DNA of 64,000 bases, from NCBI RefSeq assembly GCF_003945765.1, contig NZ_CP027712.1:4402001-4466000 (forward strand). Direction: 5' to 3'. Of the stretch, positions 45,612 to 54,251 are shown one piece after another. This stretch comes from Pseudomonas chlororaphis subsp. chlororaphis (GTDB taxonomy: Bacteria > Pseudomonadota > Gammaproteobacteria > Pseudomonadales > Pseudomonadaceae). Under the pieces are notes generated by a model. That model was not told the DNA's origin and searched no databases. It worked only from the letters and a program-made list of their open reading frames with translations. The position numbers and the translations under genes were made by a program. Numbering within the stretch: the stretch's first letter is position 1; each line of letters begins with the position of its first letter.

Positions 45612-47335
45612 AGCTCAGGCCCCATGGAAAAGTGCAAGCGAATGCCGCCGTCATCGTCCAGCGCATGGGCCAGGTCGAGGCGGATCGGCCCCACCGGGGA
45701 CACCCAGCGCACGCCGACACCGACCCCGGTCTTGAGGTTCGGCAGTTCAAGTTTGTCGAAGGAGTTGCCCTGGTCGACAAAGGTCGCCAGGCGCCATTTT
45801 TCCGCGATGGAGTACTGATACTCGACGCTGCCGGCCACCATGTAGCGCCCGCCGATCCGGTCGCCGTCGGAGTTCTCCGGCGACAGGCTCTGGTAGTCGT
45901 AACCGCGCACGCTCTGATCGCCACCGGCGAAAAAGCGCAGCGACGGCGGGATCTTCTTGTAACCGTTGGTGGCGCTGCCACCGAACTGCACCCGGCCGAG
46001 GAAGCGATGGTTGTCCCACACCGTGGTCAGGCCCTTGAGCAGCACGGTGCCATATAACAGGTTGGTGTCCGAGCCCAGCCCTTCCTTGGCCACCTTGCTG
46101 TCGAATTGCAGGCGATAACCGTTGTGCGGGTCGATGCGGTTATCGCTACGCAAGTAGGAATAGCTGATGCCGGGCATCAACAGGGTACTCAAGCCCGAGT
46201 CGTCGCCAAGGCGGTATTCCTCGCGTTGCCACTTCAACGAGATGACTCGCTGCCAGCCGCTGGGCAACTTGCTGTGCCACTCGGGACCGAGGGTGAGCAG
46301 TTTACTCAGGGTGTCGGTATTGGCGATTTCTTCGTTCTGGTAGCCGCCGGCAAAACGCAGCTTGTCGGTCAGCGGCGGGTCCAGCGGTATGTCGTAGAAC
46401 AGGCCAACGTTCTGTCGCGGCGCGGAGACTTCCGCCTCCCAGCCGTAGCTGTGGCCTTGGGCGTTGACCCAGTGCCGGGTCCAGTTGGCCTTGGCCCGCG
46501 GCCCGACGTCGGTGGAAAAGCCCAGGCCCAGGCCCATGGTGCGCGGCTTGCGGGTTTCCAGTTGGACCGCCACCGGAATCACCTCGGCGGCGGCCGCGGT
46601 CGGCGCCGCGTCGACCCGCACGCCCTCGAAATAACCGCTCGATTGCAGCGCCTGGTTAAGCTCGGCGATCAGCTCGGAATCGTAGGGAGTACCGGCCTTG
46701 AACGGCACCATGCGTTGCAGCAGGTCTTCGTCGAACGGCGTATCGCCGGCAAAACTGACCTTGCCCAGGGCGTAACGCGGGCCGCTTTCGTAGACCAGCT
46801 CGATATTCGCCACCCCGGCCTGGGGGTCCACCGCCAGCTTCTGCCGGGTGAAGCGCCCGCTGAAAAAGCCGTAGCGCGACGCCTGGTTCTGGATCAGCCG
46901 CTTGGCGTCTTCGTAATGACCGTGATTGAGGACCGCGCCGCTTTTCAGCTGGTCGCTCCTGGGCACACGAAAGCCCTTGAGGGAGGCCGCCGGGCCGTCG
47001 ACCCGGATGGTGACGTTGCGCAGGTGCACCGGCTCGCCAGGATCGATATTCAGCACCAAACGCGGCTTTTCGCCGCCTTTGACTTCGCTGCTGATCTGCG
47101 GCTGGTAGTAGCCCAGGGCCTGGGCGGCCTTGCGGGCCTGCTCCTCGGCGCCACGGCTGAAACGCAGCAGGGCTTCCTCGTCGCGATCGCCCACCCCGCC
47201 GATGTAGCCTTCCACATTGGCCTTGAGTTCATCGTTGGAGGGTTTGACCCTGACGTCCAATTCGCTTTGCGCCAGTGCCGCACAGCTTGTGAACAGCAGC
47301 AACAAGCCGCTGGTGAATCTTCCTGAAAACTTCAT
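45608..47335 (-). CDS. tamA: Translocation and assembly module subunit TamA
   Basis: TamA is an Omp85-family outer-membrane protein. The 575-residue product has a signal peptide (FTSGLLLLFTSCAALAQ), three POTRA domains (about 20-260) and a 16-strand barrel containing the conserved loop-6 motif FAGGDQSVRGYDYQSL. It ends in the aromatic-type strand RLHFSMGPEL. ATG 47335 begins MKFSGRFTSG; an upstream in-frame start adds 15 unneeded residues. It is coupled to tamB. Confidence 0.93.
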   Translation of the reverse strand: MKFSGRFTSGLLLLFTSCAALAQSELDVRVKPSNDELKANVEGYIGGVGDRDEEALLRFSRGAEEQARKAAQALGYYQPQISSEVKGGEKPRLVLNIDPGEPVHLRNVTIRVDGPAASLKGFRVPRSDQLKSGAVLNHGHYEDAKRLIQNQASRYGFFSGRFTRQKLAVDPQAGVANIELVYESGPRYALGKVSFAGDTPFDEDLLQRMVPFKAGTPYDSELIAELNQALQSSGYFEGVRVDAAPTAAAAEVIPVAVQLETRKPRTMGLGLGFSTDVGPRAKANWTRHWVNAQGHSYGWEAEVSAPRQNVGLFYDIPLDPPLTDKLRFAGGYQNEEIANTDTLSKLLTLGPEWHSKLPSGWQRVISLKWQREEYRLGDDSGLSTLLMPGISYSYLRSDNRIDPHNGYRLQFDSKVAKEGLGSDTNLLYGTVLLKGLTTVWDNHRFLGRVQFGGSATNGYKKIPPSLRFFAGGDQSVRGYDYQSLSPENSDGDRIGGRYMVAGSVEYQYSIAEKWRLATFVDQGNSFDKLELPNLKTGVGVGVRWVSPVGPIRLDLAHALDDDGGIRLHFSMGPEL

Positions 47336-47398
47336 AGGCGCGAATGCTATCACGAGCTGGGAGCCCGATAGAGCGCACAAATGTGAGGAAAGTTCTGT

Positions 47399-48049
47399 TC
47401 AGCCGGTCGCGCTTTGCAGAACCTGCGGGTTGGCGTGAAAGAAAACGTGCTCGCGGACCGGACCGACGGCGATCTCGCCAATCTCTTCATAACCCTGGCG
47501 CTCATAGAACGCCAGGTAACGCGGGTTGCCGGTGTCCAGCACCACACCCTGGGAGTGCTCGTCCACCGCGCACCAGTTGTGCACCGCCTGCAGCAACTGC
47601 TCACCGAAATGCTTGCCCTGGAATTGCGGATGAATCCCCAGCAAGGGCAGGACGTGCACTGAATCGCTGGGCAGGCAACCCAGCACCGCGGCGTGATAGT
47701 CCAGGTAACGCCGGGTGCAACGGAAACCGGTACTGAGCACCATGCGCAGGCGCCAGGCCCAACTCTCGGTAATGCCCAGGCGACGCTGGGGCGGCGCGAT
47801 CAGGGCGATACCGATCAGCCGGTCATTGACCAACAGGCCGATGGCCGGCAGGTCCTGAATGAAGTGCTGCTTGACCAGCTCCCGCACCGTGGCCCGCACC
47901 CGTTGTTCGTAACCCGGGCGTTCGGACTCGAACAGATAAGCGAAGGTCGGCTCGTGGCGATAAGCCTGATACAGCAGGGAACGGGCTTCGCGGGCATAGC
48001 CGCTGTCGAGCATGTGAATGTCGGCGATGGCAGTCGAGGTTTCAGGCAT
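47399..48049 (-). CDS. GNAT family N-acetyltransferase
   Basis: This 216-residue protein has a C-terminal GNAT domain with motif A as [21 protein letters not shown] and motif B as [20 protein letters not shown]. The N-terminal half is longer than in minimal GNATs. Substrate unknown. The gene is upstream of tamA on the same strand but separated by 63 bases, and is divergent from xthA. Confidence 0.85.
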   Translation of the reverse strand: MPETSTAIADIHMLDSGYAREARSLLYQAYRHEPTFAYLFESERPGYEQRVRATVRELVKQHFIQDLPAIGLLVNDRLIGIALIAPPQRRLGITESWAWRLRMVLSTGFRCTRRYLDYHAAVLGCLPSDSVHVLPLLGIHPQFQGKHFGEQLLQAVHNWCAVDEHSQGVVLDTGNPRYLAFYERQGYEEIGEIAVGPVREHVFFHANPQVLQSATG

Positions 48050-48252
48050 GGCGATTGGTCTCCCCCTGGGCCCGGCTTGAAGTGGCCGCGCTGGGTGGCG
48101 GCGTTCTTCTGCGCGGTTGTTATAGCTACGAACCTTTCAGGCTCATGATCGCTCCACCGCCCATGGACCTTAGCAGCGCATCTGCCCTGCCGCCACGCTG
48201 GCCGCCGCGCGACTTGTCGGCTAGCATCGCAGTTTTGCCAGGACTGCCGACC

Positions 48253-49065
48253 ATGAAGATCGTCTCGTTCAACATCAACGGGCTGCGCGCCCGCCCCCAT
48301 CAGTTGGCGGCGCTGATCGAAAAGCATCAACCGGACGTCATCGGCCTGCAGGAAACCAAGGTGTCGGACGACCAGTTCCCCCTGGCCGAAGTCCAGGCGC
48401 TGGGTTATCACGTGCATTACCACGGGCAGAAAGGCCACTACGGCGTCGCCCTGCTCTCGCGCCAGGCGCCGCTGGACCTGTACAAAGGCTTCGATGGCGA
48501 CGATGAAGATGCCCAGCGGCGTTTTATCTGGGGCACCTTCGCCGATGTCGATGGCACCCCGGTGACCATCATGAACGGCTACTTCCCCCAGGGCGAAAGC
48601 CGCGACCACCCCACCAAGTTCCCGGCCAAGCAACGTTTCTACAGCGACCTGCAGCACCTGCTGGAAACCCGCTTCAGCAATGAGCAGCCGCTGGTGGTCA
48701 TGGGCGACGTGAACATTTCCCCAGAAGACTGCGACATCGGCATCGGCCCGGACAACATGAAACGCTGGCTGAAAACCGGCAAGTGCAGCTTCCTGCCGGA
48801 AGAGCGCGAGTGGATGGCCCGCCTGAAGAACTGGGGCCTGGTGGACAGTTTCCGCCACCTCAACCCCGAGGTGGCCGATCGTTTCAGCTGGTTCGACTAC
48901 CGCAGCCGCGGTTTCGAGGACGAGCCCAAGCGCGGCCTGCGCATCGACCTGATCATGGCCTCTCGCGGCCTGCTGCCACGGATCAAGGATGCCGGGGTCG
49001 ACTACGACCTGCGCGGCATGGAGAAACCTTCCGACCACGCCCCGATCTGGCTCGAACTGAGCTGA
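48253..49065 (+). CDS. xthA: Exodeoxyribonuclease III
   Basis: XthA is an AP endonuclease and 3'-5' exonuclease used in base-excision repair. The 270-residue protein has the EEP-fold catalytic motifs: N in [11 protein letters not shown] in QETKVSD, GDVNI, and the final [12 protein letters not shown] 48253 begins [10 protein letters not shown]; the frame is open upstream to 48055 but the family start is clear. A strong terminator follows. Confidence 0.96.
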   Translation: MKIVSFNINGLRARPHQLAALIEKHQPDVIGLQETKVSDDQFPLAEVQALGYHVHYHGQKGHYGVALLSRQAPLDLYKGFDGDDEDAQRRFIWGTFADVDGTPVTIMNGYFPQGESRDHPTKFPAKQRFYSDLQHLLETRFSNEQPLVVMGDVNISPEDCDIGIGPDNMKRWLKTGKCSFLPEEREWMARLKNWGLVDSFRHLNPEVADRFSWFDYRSRGFEDEPKRGLRIDLIMASRGLLPRIKDAGVDYDLRGMEKPSDHAPIWLELS

Positions 49066-49076
49066 TCGCCCGGCAC

Positions 49077-49106
49077 AAAAAAGCCCATCCTGAGATGGGC
49101 TTTTTT
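49077..49106. terminator. Bidirectional terminator between xthA and yegP-like gene
   Basis: AAAAAAGCCCATC - CTGA - GATGGGCTTTTTT is a perfect 13-bp stem with A and T runs on both sides, between two converging genes. Confidence 0.96.
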
Positions 49107-49120
49107 AATGCTTCAGCGTC

Positions 49121-49447
49121 TCAGCACAGCTCGATCCGGGTGCTGGTGCCAGCCTGCATGATGGCCTCGATGGCGGACTCACGGGTCGGCTCCGAGTCAT
49201 ACAAGTGGCTGACCAGGATCACCTCCTTGCCGGCCTTGAGATTGAAGTAAGGTTTGCCACCAGGGGCGATCTTCTTTTCGTAACTACCCGGGGACGTGCA
49301 GTGCTTGCGGAGCAGCGCAATGGCTGCCTCGACACTCTCACGACAAGGGTAACGGTCGCTTTGAAGCATGGTCTGCGCGTCCTTGGACTTCAGCAAGAAC
49401 CTGAAACCACCGCTGCCATATTGCTTCAGCTCGAACCAGCCACTCAT
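49121..49447 (-). CDS. yegP: YegP/DUF1508 family protein
   Basis: This 108-residue protein has the two tandem DUF1508 repeats typical of E. coli YegP: GWFELKQYGSGGFRFLLKSK followed by a helix, and KPYFNLKAGKEVILVSHLYD followed by a helix. The fold is a small alpha/beta repeat; no biochemical function is established. AAAGGAG precedes ATG 49447. Confidence 0.87.
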   Translation of the reverse strand: MSGWFELKQYGSGGFRFLLKSKDAQTMLQSDRYPCRESVEAAIALLRKHCTSPGSYEKKIAPGGKPYFNLKAGKEVILVSHLYDSEPTRESAIEAIMQAGTSTRIELC

Positions 49448-49626
49448 TTCATACTCCTTTGACACAAGCAAATTGCAGCCAGGGCTGCATCGACGCCTGG
49501 TGACGACGAGAGTCGGCGTGCGCCAATTCCCCTCCAGACAAAGTTTTCAACTCTACTGAGCCTGCCGTGCCGGGTCTTTAAGAGCATTCTGAAAAGCCAG
49601 GGGAACGCTCCGATTCCCCCCATCAA

Positions 49627-49660
49627 CCGTCACATCCCCGTCACCTCCCTGACTTAATCT
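49627..49660 (+). promoter_or_regulatory. Pho-box-like promoter upstream of the phosphate-binding/OmpA gene
   Basis: A direct repeat CCGTCAC - ATCC - CCGTCAC (49627-49644) has the 7+4+7 geometry of the Pho box (CTGTCAT N4 CTGTCAT), each half matching five of seven bases. A TAATCT -10-like hexamer follows after 10 bases (49655-49660), the normal Pho-promoter spacing. The other 200 bases of this gap hold no visible gene. Confidence 0.6.
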
Positions 49661-49697
49661 CGCCGCACTCGCTCCCGCCATAGAAGGCCATTGCCGC

Positions 49698-51080
49698 ATG
49701 TCACGCGTTTGTACCGTCAGTGAACCGGACCTCTGGTGCCGAACCCTCTGCCTGCTGCTGGTCGGCTTCGTCTGCTACGCCCTGCCCTGGTCGGTGTTCG
49801 CCGCCCTGCCCCTGGCTGGCGACAACCAGCCGGTGCTGCGCATCCAGGGCTCCAACACTATCGGTGCCGCGCTGGGCCCGGCCCTGGTCAAGGGCCTGAT
49901 GCAAGAACAGGGTTTGCTCGACATACGGATCGAGGCGACGGGCAAAGACAACGAACGTCGGGTGACCGGCCAGAATGCCCAGGGCCAGCGCGTTGTCGTC
50001 GAGATCGCCGCGCATGGCTCCAGTACCGGCTTTGCCGCGTTGAAGAACGCCAGCGCCGACCTCGCCGCCGCGTCGCGGCCGATCAAGGACAGCGAACTGG
50101 TGGAGTTGGAAGCCCTCGGCGACCTGAAAGACCCCGACGCCGAACAGGTGATCGCCATCGACGGCCTGGCCATCATCCTCCACCCGCACAACCCGCTGGC
50201 GCGGCTGGACACCGAACAACTGGCGCGGGTGTTCAGCGGCGAGGTGAAAACCTGGGAAGAACTGGGTGGCGTCGGCGGCGCCATTCACCTGTACGCCCGC
50301 GATGACCGCTCCGGCACCTACGACACCTTCAAGGAACTGGTGCTGGCACGCCGCAACAAGAACCTGAGCGCCACAGCGAAACGCTTCGAGTCCAGCGAAC
50401 GACTCTCCGACGCGGTCAGCCGCGATCCCCAGGGCATCGGTTTTATCGGCCTGCCTTATGTGCGCCAGGCCAAGACCGTGGCGATTGTCGACGGCGGCTC
50501 GCAACCGATGCTGCCCCTCGACAGCCTGATCGCCACCGAGGACTACCCACTGTCACGGCGCCTGTACTTCTACCTGCCGCCCGATGAGCAAAACCCCTGG
50601 GCCAGGGCCCTGGTGCGTTTCGCCCAGAGCGCCAGGGGCCAGGCCATAGTCGCGGCCAACGGTTTTATTGCCCAGACGGTGCTGGCCATGAGTGTCGCCC
50701 CCGCCCCGCAGATGCCCGAGGGTTACCAGGCCATCGCCCGGCAGGCGCAGCGCCTGACCGTGAATTTTCGCTTCGAGGAAGGCAGCGCCACCCTCGACAA
50801 CAAGGCGCGCCAGGACCTGCCACGGGTCCTGGACTTTCTCAAGCGGCACGACAAGCTGGCCAAGCGCGTGACCCTGGTCGGCTTCGGCGATGCCAAGAAC
50901 GATCAGGCACGCGCGGCGCTGCTGTCCAAGCTCAGAGCCATGACCGTGCGCCGGGAACTGGTGAGAAACGGTGTGGTGTTGCGCGAGATCCGCGGTTTTG
51001 GCGCGCAGATGCCGGTCGCGGCCAATACCGCGGACGAGGGGCGGATCAAGAATCGGCGGGTGGAAGTCTGGGTGTATTGA
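49698..51080 (+). CDS. Phosphate ABC-type substrate-binding protein fused to an OmpA-like domain
   Basis: This 460-residue exported protein has an N-terminal signal or anchor (LLLVGFVCYALPWSVFAA), a PstS-like phosphate-binding domain (about 45-320; IQGSNTIGAALG, HGSSTGFAAL, DDRSGTYDTFKELVLA) and a C-terminal OmpA/MotB peptidoglycan-binding domain (about 345-460; NFRFEEGSATLDNKARQDLP ... RIKNRRVEVWVY). No pstCAB genes are nearby, so it probably senses or stores phosphate at the cell wall rather than acting in classical uptake. A Pho-box-like promoter precedes it. The TGA is followed by a REPIN. Confidence 0.87.
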   Translation: MSRVCTVSEPDLWCRTLCLLLVGFVCYALPWSVFAALPLAGDNQPVLRIQGSNTIGAALGPALVKGLMQEQGLLDIRIEATGKDNERRVTGQNAQGQRVVVEIAAHGSSTGFAALKNASADLAAASRPIKDSELVELEALGDLKDPDAEQVIAIDGLAIILHPHNPLARLDTEQLARVFSGEVKTWEELGGVGGAIHLYARDDRSGTYDTFKELVLARRNKNLSATAKRFESSERLSDAVSRDPQGIGFIGLPYVRQAKTVAIVDGGSQPMLPLDSLIATEDYPLSRRLYFYLPPDEQNPWARALVRFAQSARGQAIVAANGFIAQTVLAMSVAPAPQMPEGYQAIARQAQRLTVNFRFEEGSATLDNKARQDLPRVLDFLKRHDKLAKRVTLVGFGDAKNDQARAALLSKLRAMTVRRELVRNGVVLREIRGFGAQMPVAANTADEGRIKNRRVEVWVY

Positions 51081-51111
51081 GAGAGAAACCAGCGGTGTAA
51101 TCGAGGACGCC

Positions 51112-51169
51112 ATCGCGGGCAAGCCTCGCTCCTACAGATTCTTCCATAGGAGCGAGGCTTGCCCGCGAT
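51112..51169. repeat. REPIN (family 1), perfect 23-bp arms
   Basis: ATCGCGGGCAAGCCTCGCTC and its continuation (51112-51134) are repeated in perfect inversion at 51147-51169 with a 12-base spacer. It lies between two convergent genes, five bases from the end of the acyl-CoA dehydrogenase gene. Confidence 0.92.
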
Positions 51170-51173
51170 CGCT

Positions 51174-52403
51174 TTAATGCCCGCTGCGCAGCATTTCCTT
51201 GGGCACGTACTTGCCGATTTCGAACTTGCCGATGGCCGCACGGTGTACTTCGTCCGGGCCGTCGGCCAGGCGCAGCGTACGCTGCATGGCGTACATGTAG
51301 GCCAGCGGGAAATCGTTGGAGACCCCGGCCCCGCCATGAATCTGGATGGCCCGGTCGATCACCTTCAAGGCCACGTTCGGCGCCACCACCTTGATCTGGG
51401 CAATCTCGCTTTTCGCCACCTTGTTGCCGACGGTGTCCATCATGTATGCCGCCTTCAGGGTCAGCAGGCGTGCCATGTCGATCTCCATCCGCGAGTCGGC
51501 GATCTTGTCGATATTGCCGCCCAGGCGCGCCAGCGGCTTGCCGAATGCGGTACGACTTACCGAACGCTTGCACATCAGTTCCAGCGCGCGCTCGGCCACG
51601 CCGATCGAACGCATGCAGTGGTGAATCCGGCCCGGGCCAAGGCGGCCCTGGGCGATCTCGAAACCACGGCCTTCGCCCAGCAGCACGTTCTCGTACGGCA
51701 CCCGCACATTGTCGAACAGCACTTCGGCATGGCCGTGGGGAGCGTCGTCGTAACCGAACACCGGCAGCGGCCGGACAATCTTCACCCCGGGGGTGTCGAC
51801 CGGCACCAGGATCATCGAGTGCTGCTGGTGGCGCGGCGCATCGGGGTTACTCAGCCCCATGAAGATCAGGATCTTGCAACGCGGGTCGCAGGCCCCCGAG
51901 GTCCACCACTTCTTGCCGTTGATCACCCATTCATCGCCATCGCGCACGGCGCGGGCGGCCATGTTGGTGGCGTCGGACGACGCCACGTCCGGCTCGGTCA
52001 TGGCGAAGGCGGAGCGGATCTCGCCGCGCAGCAGCGGCTCCAGCCAGCGTTGCTTCTGCTCTTCATTGGCGTAACGCACCAGCACTTCCATGTTGCCGGT
52101 GTCCGGTGCCGAGCAGTTGAAGGGTTCCGGCCCCAGCAGGGAGCGGCCCATGATTTCCGCCAGCGGCGCGTATTCCAGGTTGGTCAGGCCGGCGCCGAGT
52201 TCCGACTCGGGCAGAAACAGGTTCCACAAGCCCTCGGCCTTGGCCTTGAGTTTGAGCTCTTCCATGATCGCCGTCGGCTGCCAGCGATCGCCTTCGGCGA
52301 CCTGGCGTTCGAACACCGCTTCAGCCGGATAGACATAGGTGTCCATGAACGCGGTCACGCGCTCACGCAGTTCCTGAACCTTGGGTGAATAGGCGAAATC
52401 CAT
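51174..52403 (-). CDS. Acyl-CoA dehydrogenase (ACAD10/11-like)
   Basis: This 409-residue FAD enzyme oxidises acyl-CoA at the alpha-beta bond. It has the typical three-domain fold: N-terminal helices (with [13 protein letters not shown], characteristic of the ACAD10/11 branch), the middle beta domain ([17 protein letters not shown]), and the C-terminal helical domain ([38 protein letters not shown]). The substrate length is not evident. It is divergent from a LysR-type gene that is its likely regulator. Confidence 0.92.
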   Translation of the reverse strand: MDFAYSPKVQELRERVTAFMDTYVYPAEAVFERQVAEGDRWQPTAIMEELKLKAKAEGLWNLFLPESELGAGLTNLEYAPLAEIMGRSLLGPEPFNCSAPDTGNMEVLVRYANEEQKQRWLEPLLRGEIRSAFAMTEPDVASSDATNMAARAVRDGDEWVINGKKWWTSGACDPRCKILIFMGLSNPDAPRHQQHSMILVPVDTPGVKIVRPLPVFGYDDAPHGHAEVLFDNVRVPYENVLLGEGRGFEIAQGRLGPGRIHHCMRSIGVAERALELMCKRSVSRTAFGKPLARLGGNIDKIADSRMEIDMARLLTLKAAYMMDTVGNKVAKSEIAQIKVVAPNVALKVIDRAIQIHGGAGVSNDFPLAYMYAMQRTLRLADGPDEVHRAAIGKFEIGKYVPKEMLRSGH

Positions 52404-52555
52404 GGGCAGCTACCTTCTTGGCGAGGTGGTTGAGGGCATGGAACCGATGCTAGAACAGCTTACGAAAATTTACCTAGCCTATTCTCGGCGTGTATTAACA
52501 TTCATCACCGATATATGATTGACTGATTCGGCAGGCCAATCAGTCCAGCCTCCGG

Positions 52556-52583
52556 CCCTAACAATACCGGCCCCTAACAATAA
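52556..52583 (+). promoter_or_regulatory. Tandem CCCTAACAATA repeat with a CA motif in the lysR leader
   Basis: CCCTAACAATA occurs at 52556-52566 and 52572-52582. The second copy extends to AACAATAA, an AAnAAnAA Hfq/Crc-type site, 12 bases before the LysR gene start and next to its AAGAG ribosome-binding site. Confidence 0.5.
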
Positions 52584-52595
52584 GAGTGCAGCGCA

Positions 52596-53522
52596 ATGAA
52601 TCTGAGCAAGGTCGACCTCAACCTTTTCATCGTCTTCGACGCGATCTACACCGAAGCCAACCTGACCCGCGCCGGACAAATCGTCGGCATCACTCAGCCC
52701 GCTGTCTCCAATGCCCTGGCCCGCCTGCGCGAGACCTTCAACGACCCGCTGTTCGTGCGGACCGCCCAGGGCATGGTGCCCACGCCCATGGCGCAGAACA
52801 TCATCGGCCCGGTGCGCAACGCCCTTTCGCTGCTGCGGGTGTCGGTGCAGGAAAGCCGCATCTTCAACCCCTTGCAGGCGGTCAAGACCTACCGCATCAG
52901 CATGACCGACCTGACCGAGGCGGTGATCCTGCCGCCGCTGTTCCAGCGCCTGCGGCGCCTGGCGCCCACGGTGATCATCGAGAGTTTCCTGTCCAAACGC
53001 CGGGAAACCACCAAGGAACTGGCCGCCGGCCGCCTGGATTTCGCCGTCGATGCCCCGCTCAACACCGACCCGCAGGTCCGTCACGTCAAGCTGATGGAAG
53101 ACCGCTATGTGTGCGCCATGCGCAAGAGCCACCCGCTGGCGAACAAGGAAAAACTCAGCCTCGACGACTACCTGTCGCTGACCCACATCCATATTTCCAG
53201 CCGTCGCAGCGGCCTGGGTTACGTCGACCTGGCCCTGGGTAAGATGGGCATCCAGCGCAAGATCGCCCTGCGTTCCCAGCATTACCTGATGGCCTCGCAA
53301 GTGCTGCAGCAGACCGACATGGTCATGACCGTGCCCGAGCGCTTCGCCCGGCGCCATGACCTGCAGGCGTTCAACCTGCCGGTCAACGACGTGCCGCCGC
53401 TGGAAACCCACCTCTATTGGCACGAAAGCACCGACCAGGACCCGGCCAACCGCTGGATGCGCGAGCAGATGATCGAGCTGTGCCAGCAGGTGACGGCCCA
53501 CGAGAAAAAACTCGAAAAGTGA
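52596..53522 (+). CDS. LysR-family transcriptional regulator
   Basis: This 308-residue regulator has the N-terminal winged helix-turn-helix (KVDLNLFIVFDAIYTEANLT ... ITQPAVSNALARLRETF, residues 4-60) and a C-terminal periplasmic-binding-like effector domain (about 95-300). It is divergent from the acyl-CoA dehydrogenase gene, the standard LysR layout, so it probably responds to a fatty-acid or related metabolite. The 192-base shared region is AT-rich on the dehydrogenase side. Confidence 0.92.
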   Translation: MNLSKVDLNLFIVFDAIYTEANLTRAGQIVGITQPAVSNALARLRETFNDPLFVRTAQGMVPTPMAQNIIGPVRNALSLLRVSVQESRIFNPLQAVKTYRISMTDLTEAVILPPLFQRLRRLAPTVIIESFLSKRRETTKELAAGRLDFAVDAPLNTDPQVRHVKLMEDRYVCAMRKSHPLANKEKLSLDDYLSLTHIHISSRRSGLGYVDLALGKMGIQRKIALRSQHYLMASQVLQQTDMVMTVPERFARRHDLQAFNLPVNDVPPLETHLYWHESTDQDPANRWMREQMIELCQQVTAHEKKLEK

Positions 53523-53526
53523 TGTG

Positions 53527-53615
53527 CAGGCGCAACGCTTGCCCGCGATAAGGGAGAACGTGGTGGTTCAGGGAAACCTCAGCGTACCCATCGCGGGCAA
53601 GCCTCGCTTCTACAG
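53527..53615. repeat. REPIN (family 1), imperfect
   Basis: Inverted arms around CGCTTGCCCGCGAT (53536-53549) and ATCGCGGGCAAGCCTCGCTT (53590-53609) are separated by 40 bases. The sequence matches the REPIN at 51112-51169. Confidence 0.8.
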
Positions 53616-53632
53616 ATAGGGCGGCATCCTGC

Positions 53633-53648
53633 TTGACGTATACGTCAA
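53633..53648 (+). promoter_or_regulatory. LiuR-type operator upstream of liuR
   Basis: TTGACGTATACGTCAA is a perfect 16-bp palindrome 43 bases before the liuR start and overlaps a -35-like TTGACG. The same ACGTnnACGT core stands twice before liuA. It implies autoregulation. Confidence 0.8.
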
Positions 53649-53690
53649 CCTCGAATTAGCTTAACGCCAAGACCTTTTTCGAGTGCCCCC

Positions 53691-54095
53691 ATGAGCAGCC
53701 AGACCTACAGCATTTCCGACCTTGCCCGCGAGCTCGACATCACCACCCGGGCCATCCGTTTCTATGAAGAACAAGGCCTGCTCGCCCCCGAACGCCGTGG
53801 CCAGGAACGCATCTACTCGCCACGGGACAAGGTCAGCCTGAAGCTGATCCTGCGCGGCAAGCGCATCGGCTTCTCCCTGGCCGAATGCCGCGAACTGATC
53901 GAACTCTACGACCCCAGCAGCGGCAACCTGAAGCAGCTGCACAGCATGCTGGCGAAAATCGCCGAGCGCCGTGAGCAGCTGGAGCAACAGTTGCTGGACA
54001 TCGAACAGATGAAGCTGGAGCTGGACACCGCGGAAGAGCGCTGCACCCAGGCGCTGGAGCAGACCATCCAGAATCAGAAAAGCGCCGTGCAGTAA
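53691..54095 (+). CDS. liuR: MerR-family regulator of leucine/isovalerate catabolism
   Basis: This 134-residue protein has an N-terminal MerR winged HTH (YSISDLARELDITTRAIRFYEEQGLL ... RRGQERIYS, split here at its wing) and a long coiled-coil dimerisation helix (about 80-125). The position beside the liu genes and the operators fit LiuR, which represses branched-chain amino-acid breakdown genes until an acyl-CoA-type ligand appears. The C terminus is short without metal-binding cysteines. Confidence 0.9.
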   Translation: MSSQTYSISDLARELDITTRAIRFYEEQGLLAPERRGQERIYSPRDKVSLKLILRGKRIGFSLAECRELIELYDPSSGNLKQLHSMLAKIAERREQLEQQLLDIEQMKLELDTAEERCTQALEQTIQNQKSAVQ

Positions 54096-54219
54096 CCGCC
54101 CCAGGCTGCGATCGCCCGCAAAGCGGCCGCGCCAGCAACACAGACAATCTGCCAGACAGACCTTAGCGCCTGGTTTTGCGTCGACTTCGTCGCCGAGCGC
54201 AGCCTGCGGCAGCGGCTAC
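54095..54219. repeat. REP pair (family 2) between liuR and liuE
   Basis: The left arm (about 54095-54112, with CCAGGCTGCGATCG) and the right arm GCGCAGCCTGCGGCAGCGGC (54198-54217) are inverted copies; the right arm is nearly identical to the repeat at the lpxH stop. It separates liuR from liuE, leaving about 30 bases before the liuE start. Confidence 0.75.
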
Positions 54220-54251
54220 ATTAGTGCCCACTTAATATAGGTAAAGCTCTC

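Noticed and set aside
41811..45818. 1335-codon open frame on plus, antisense to tamB
   Set aside because: It mirrors tamB codons, has no recognisable domains and no ribosome-binding site; high GC at third positions opens such frames.
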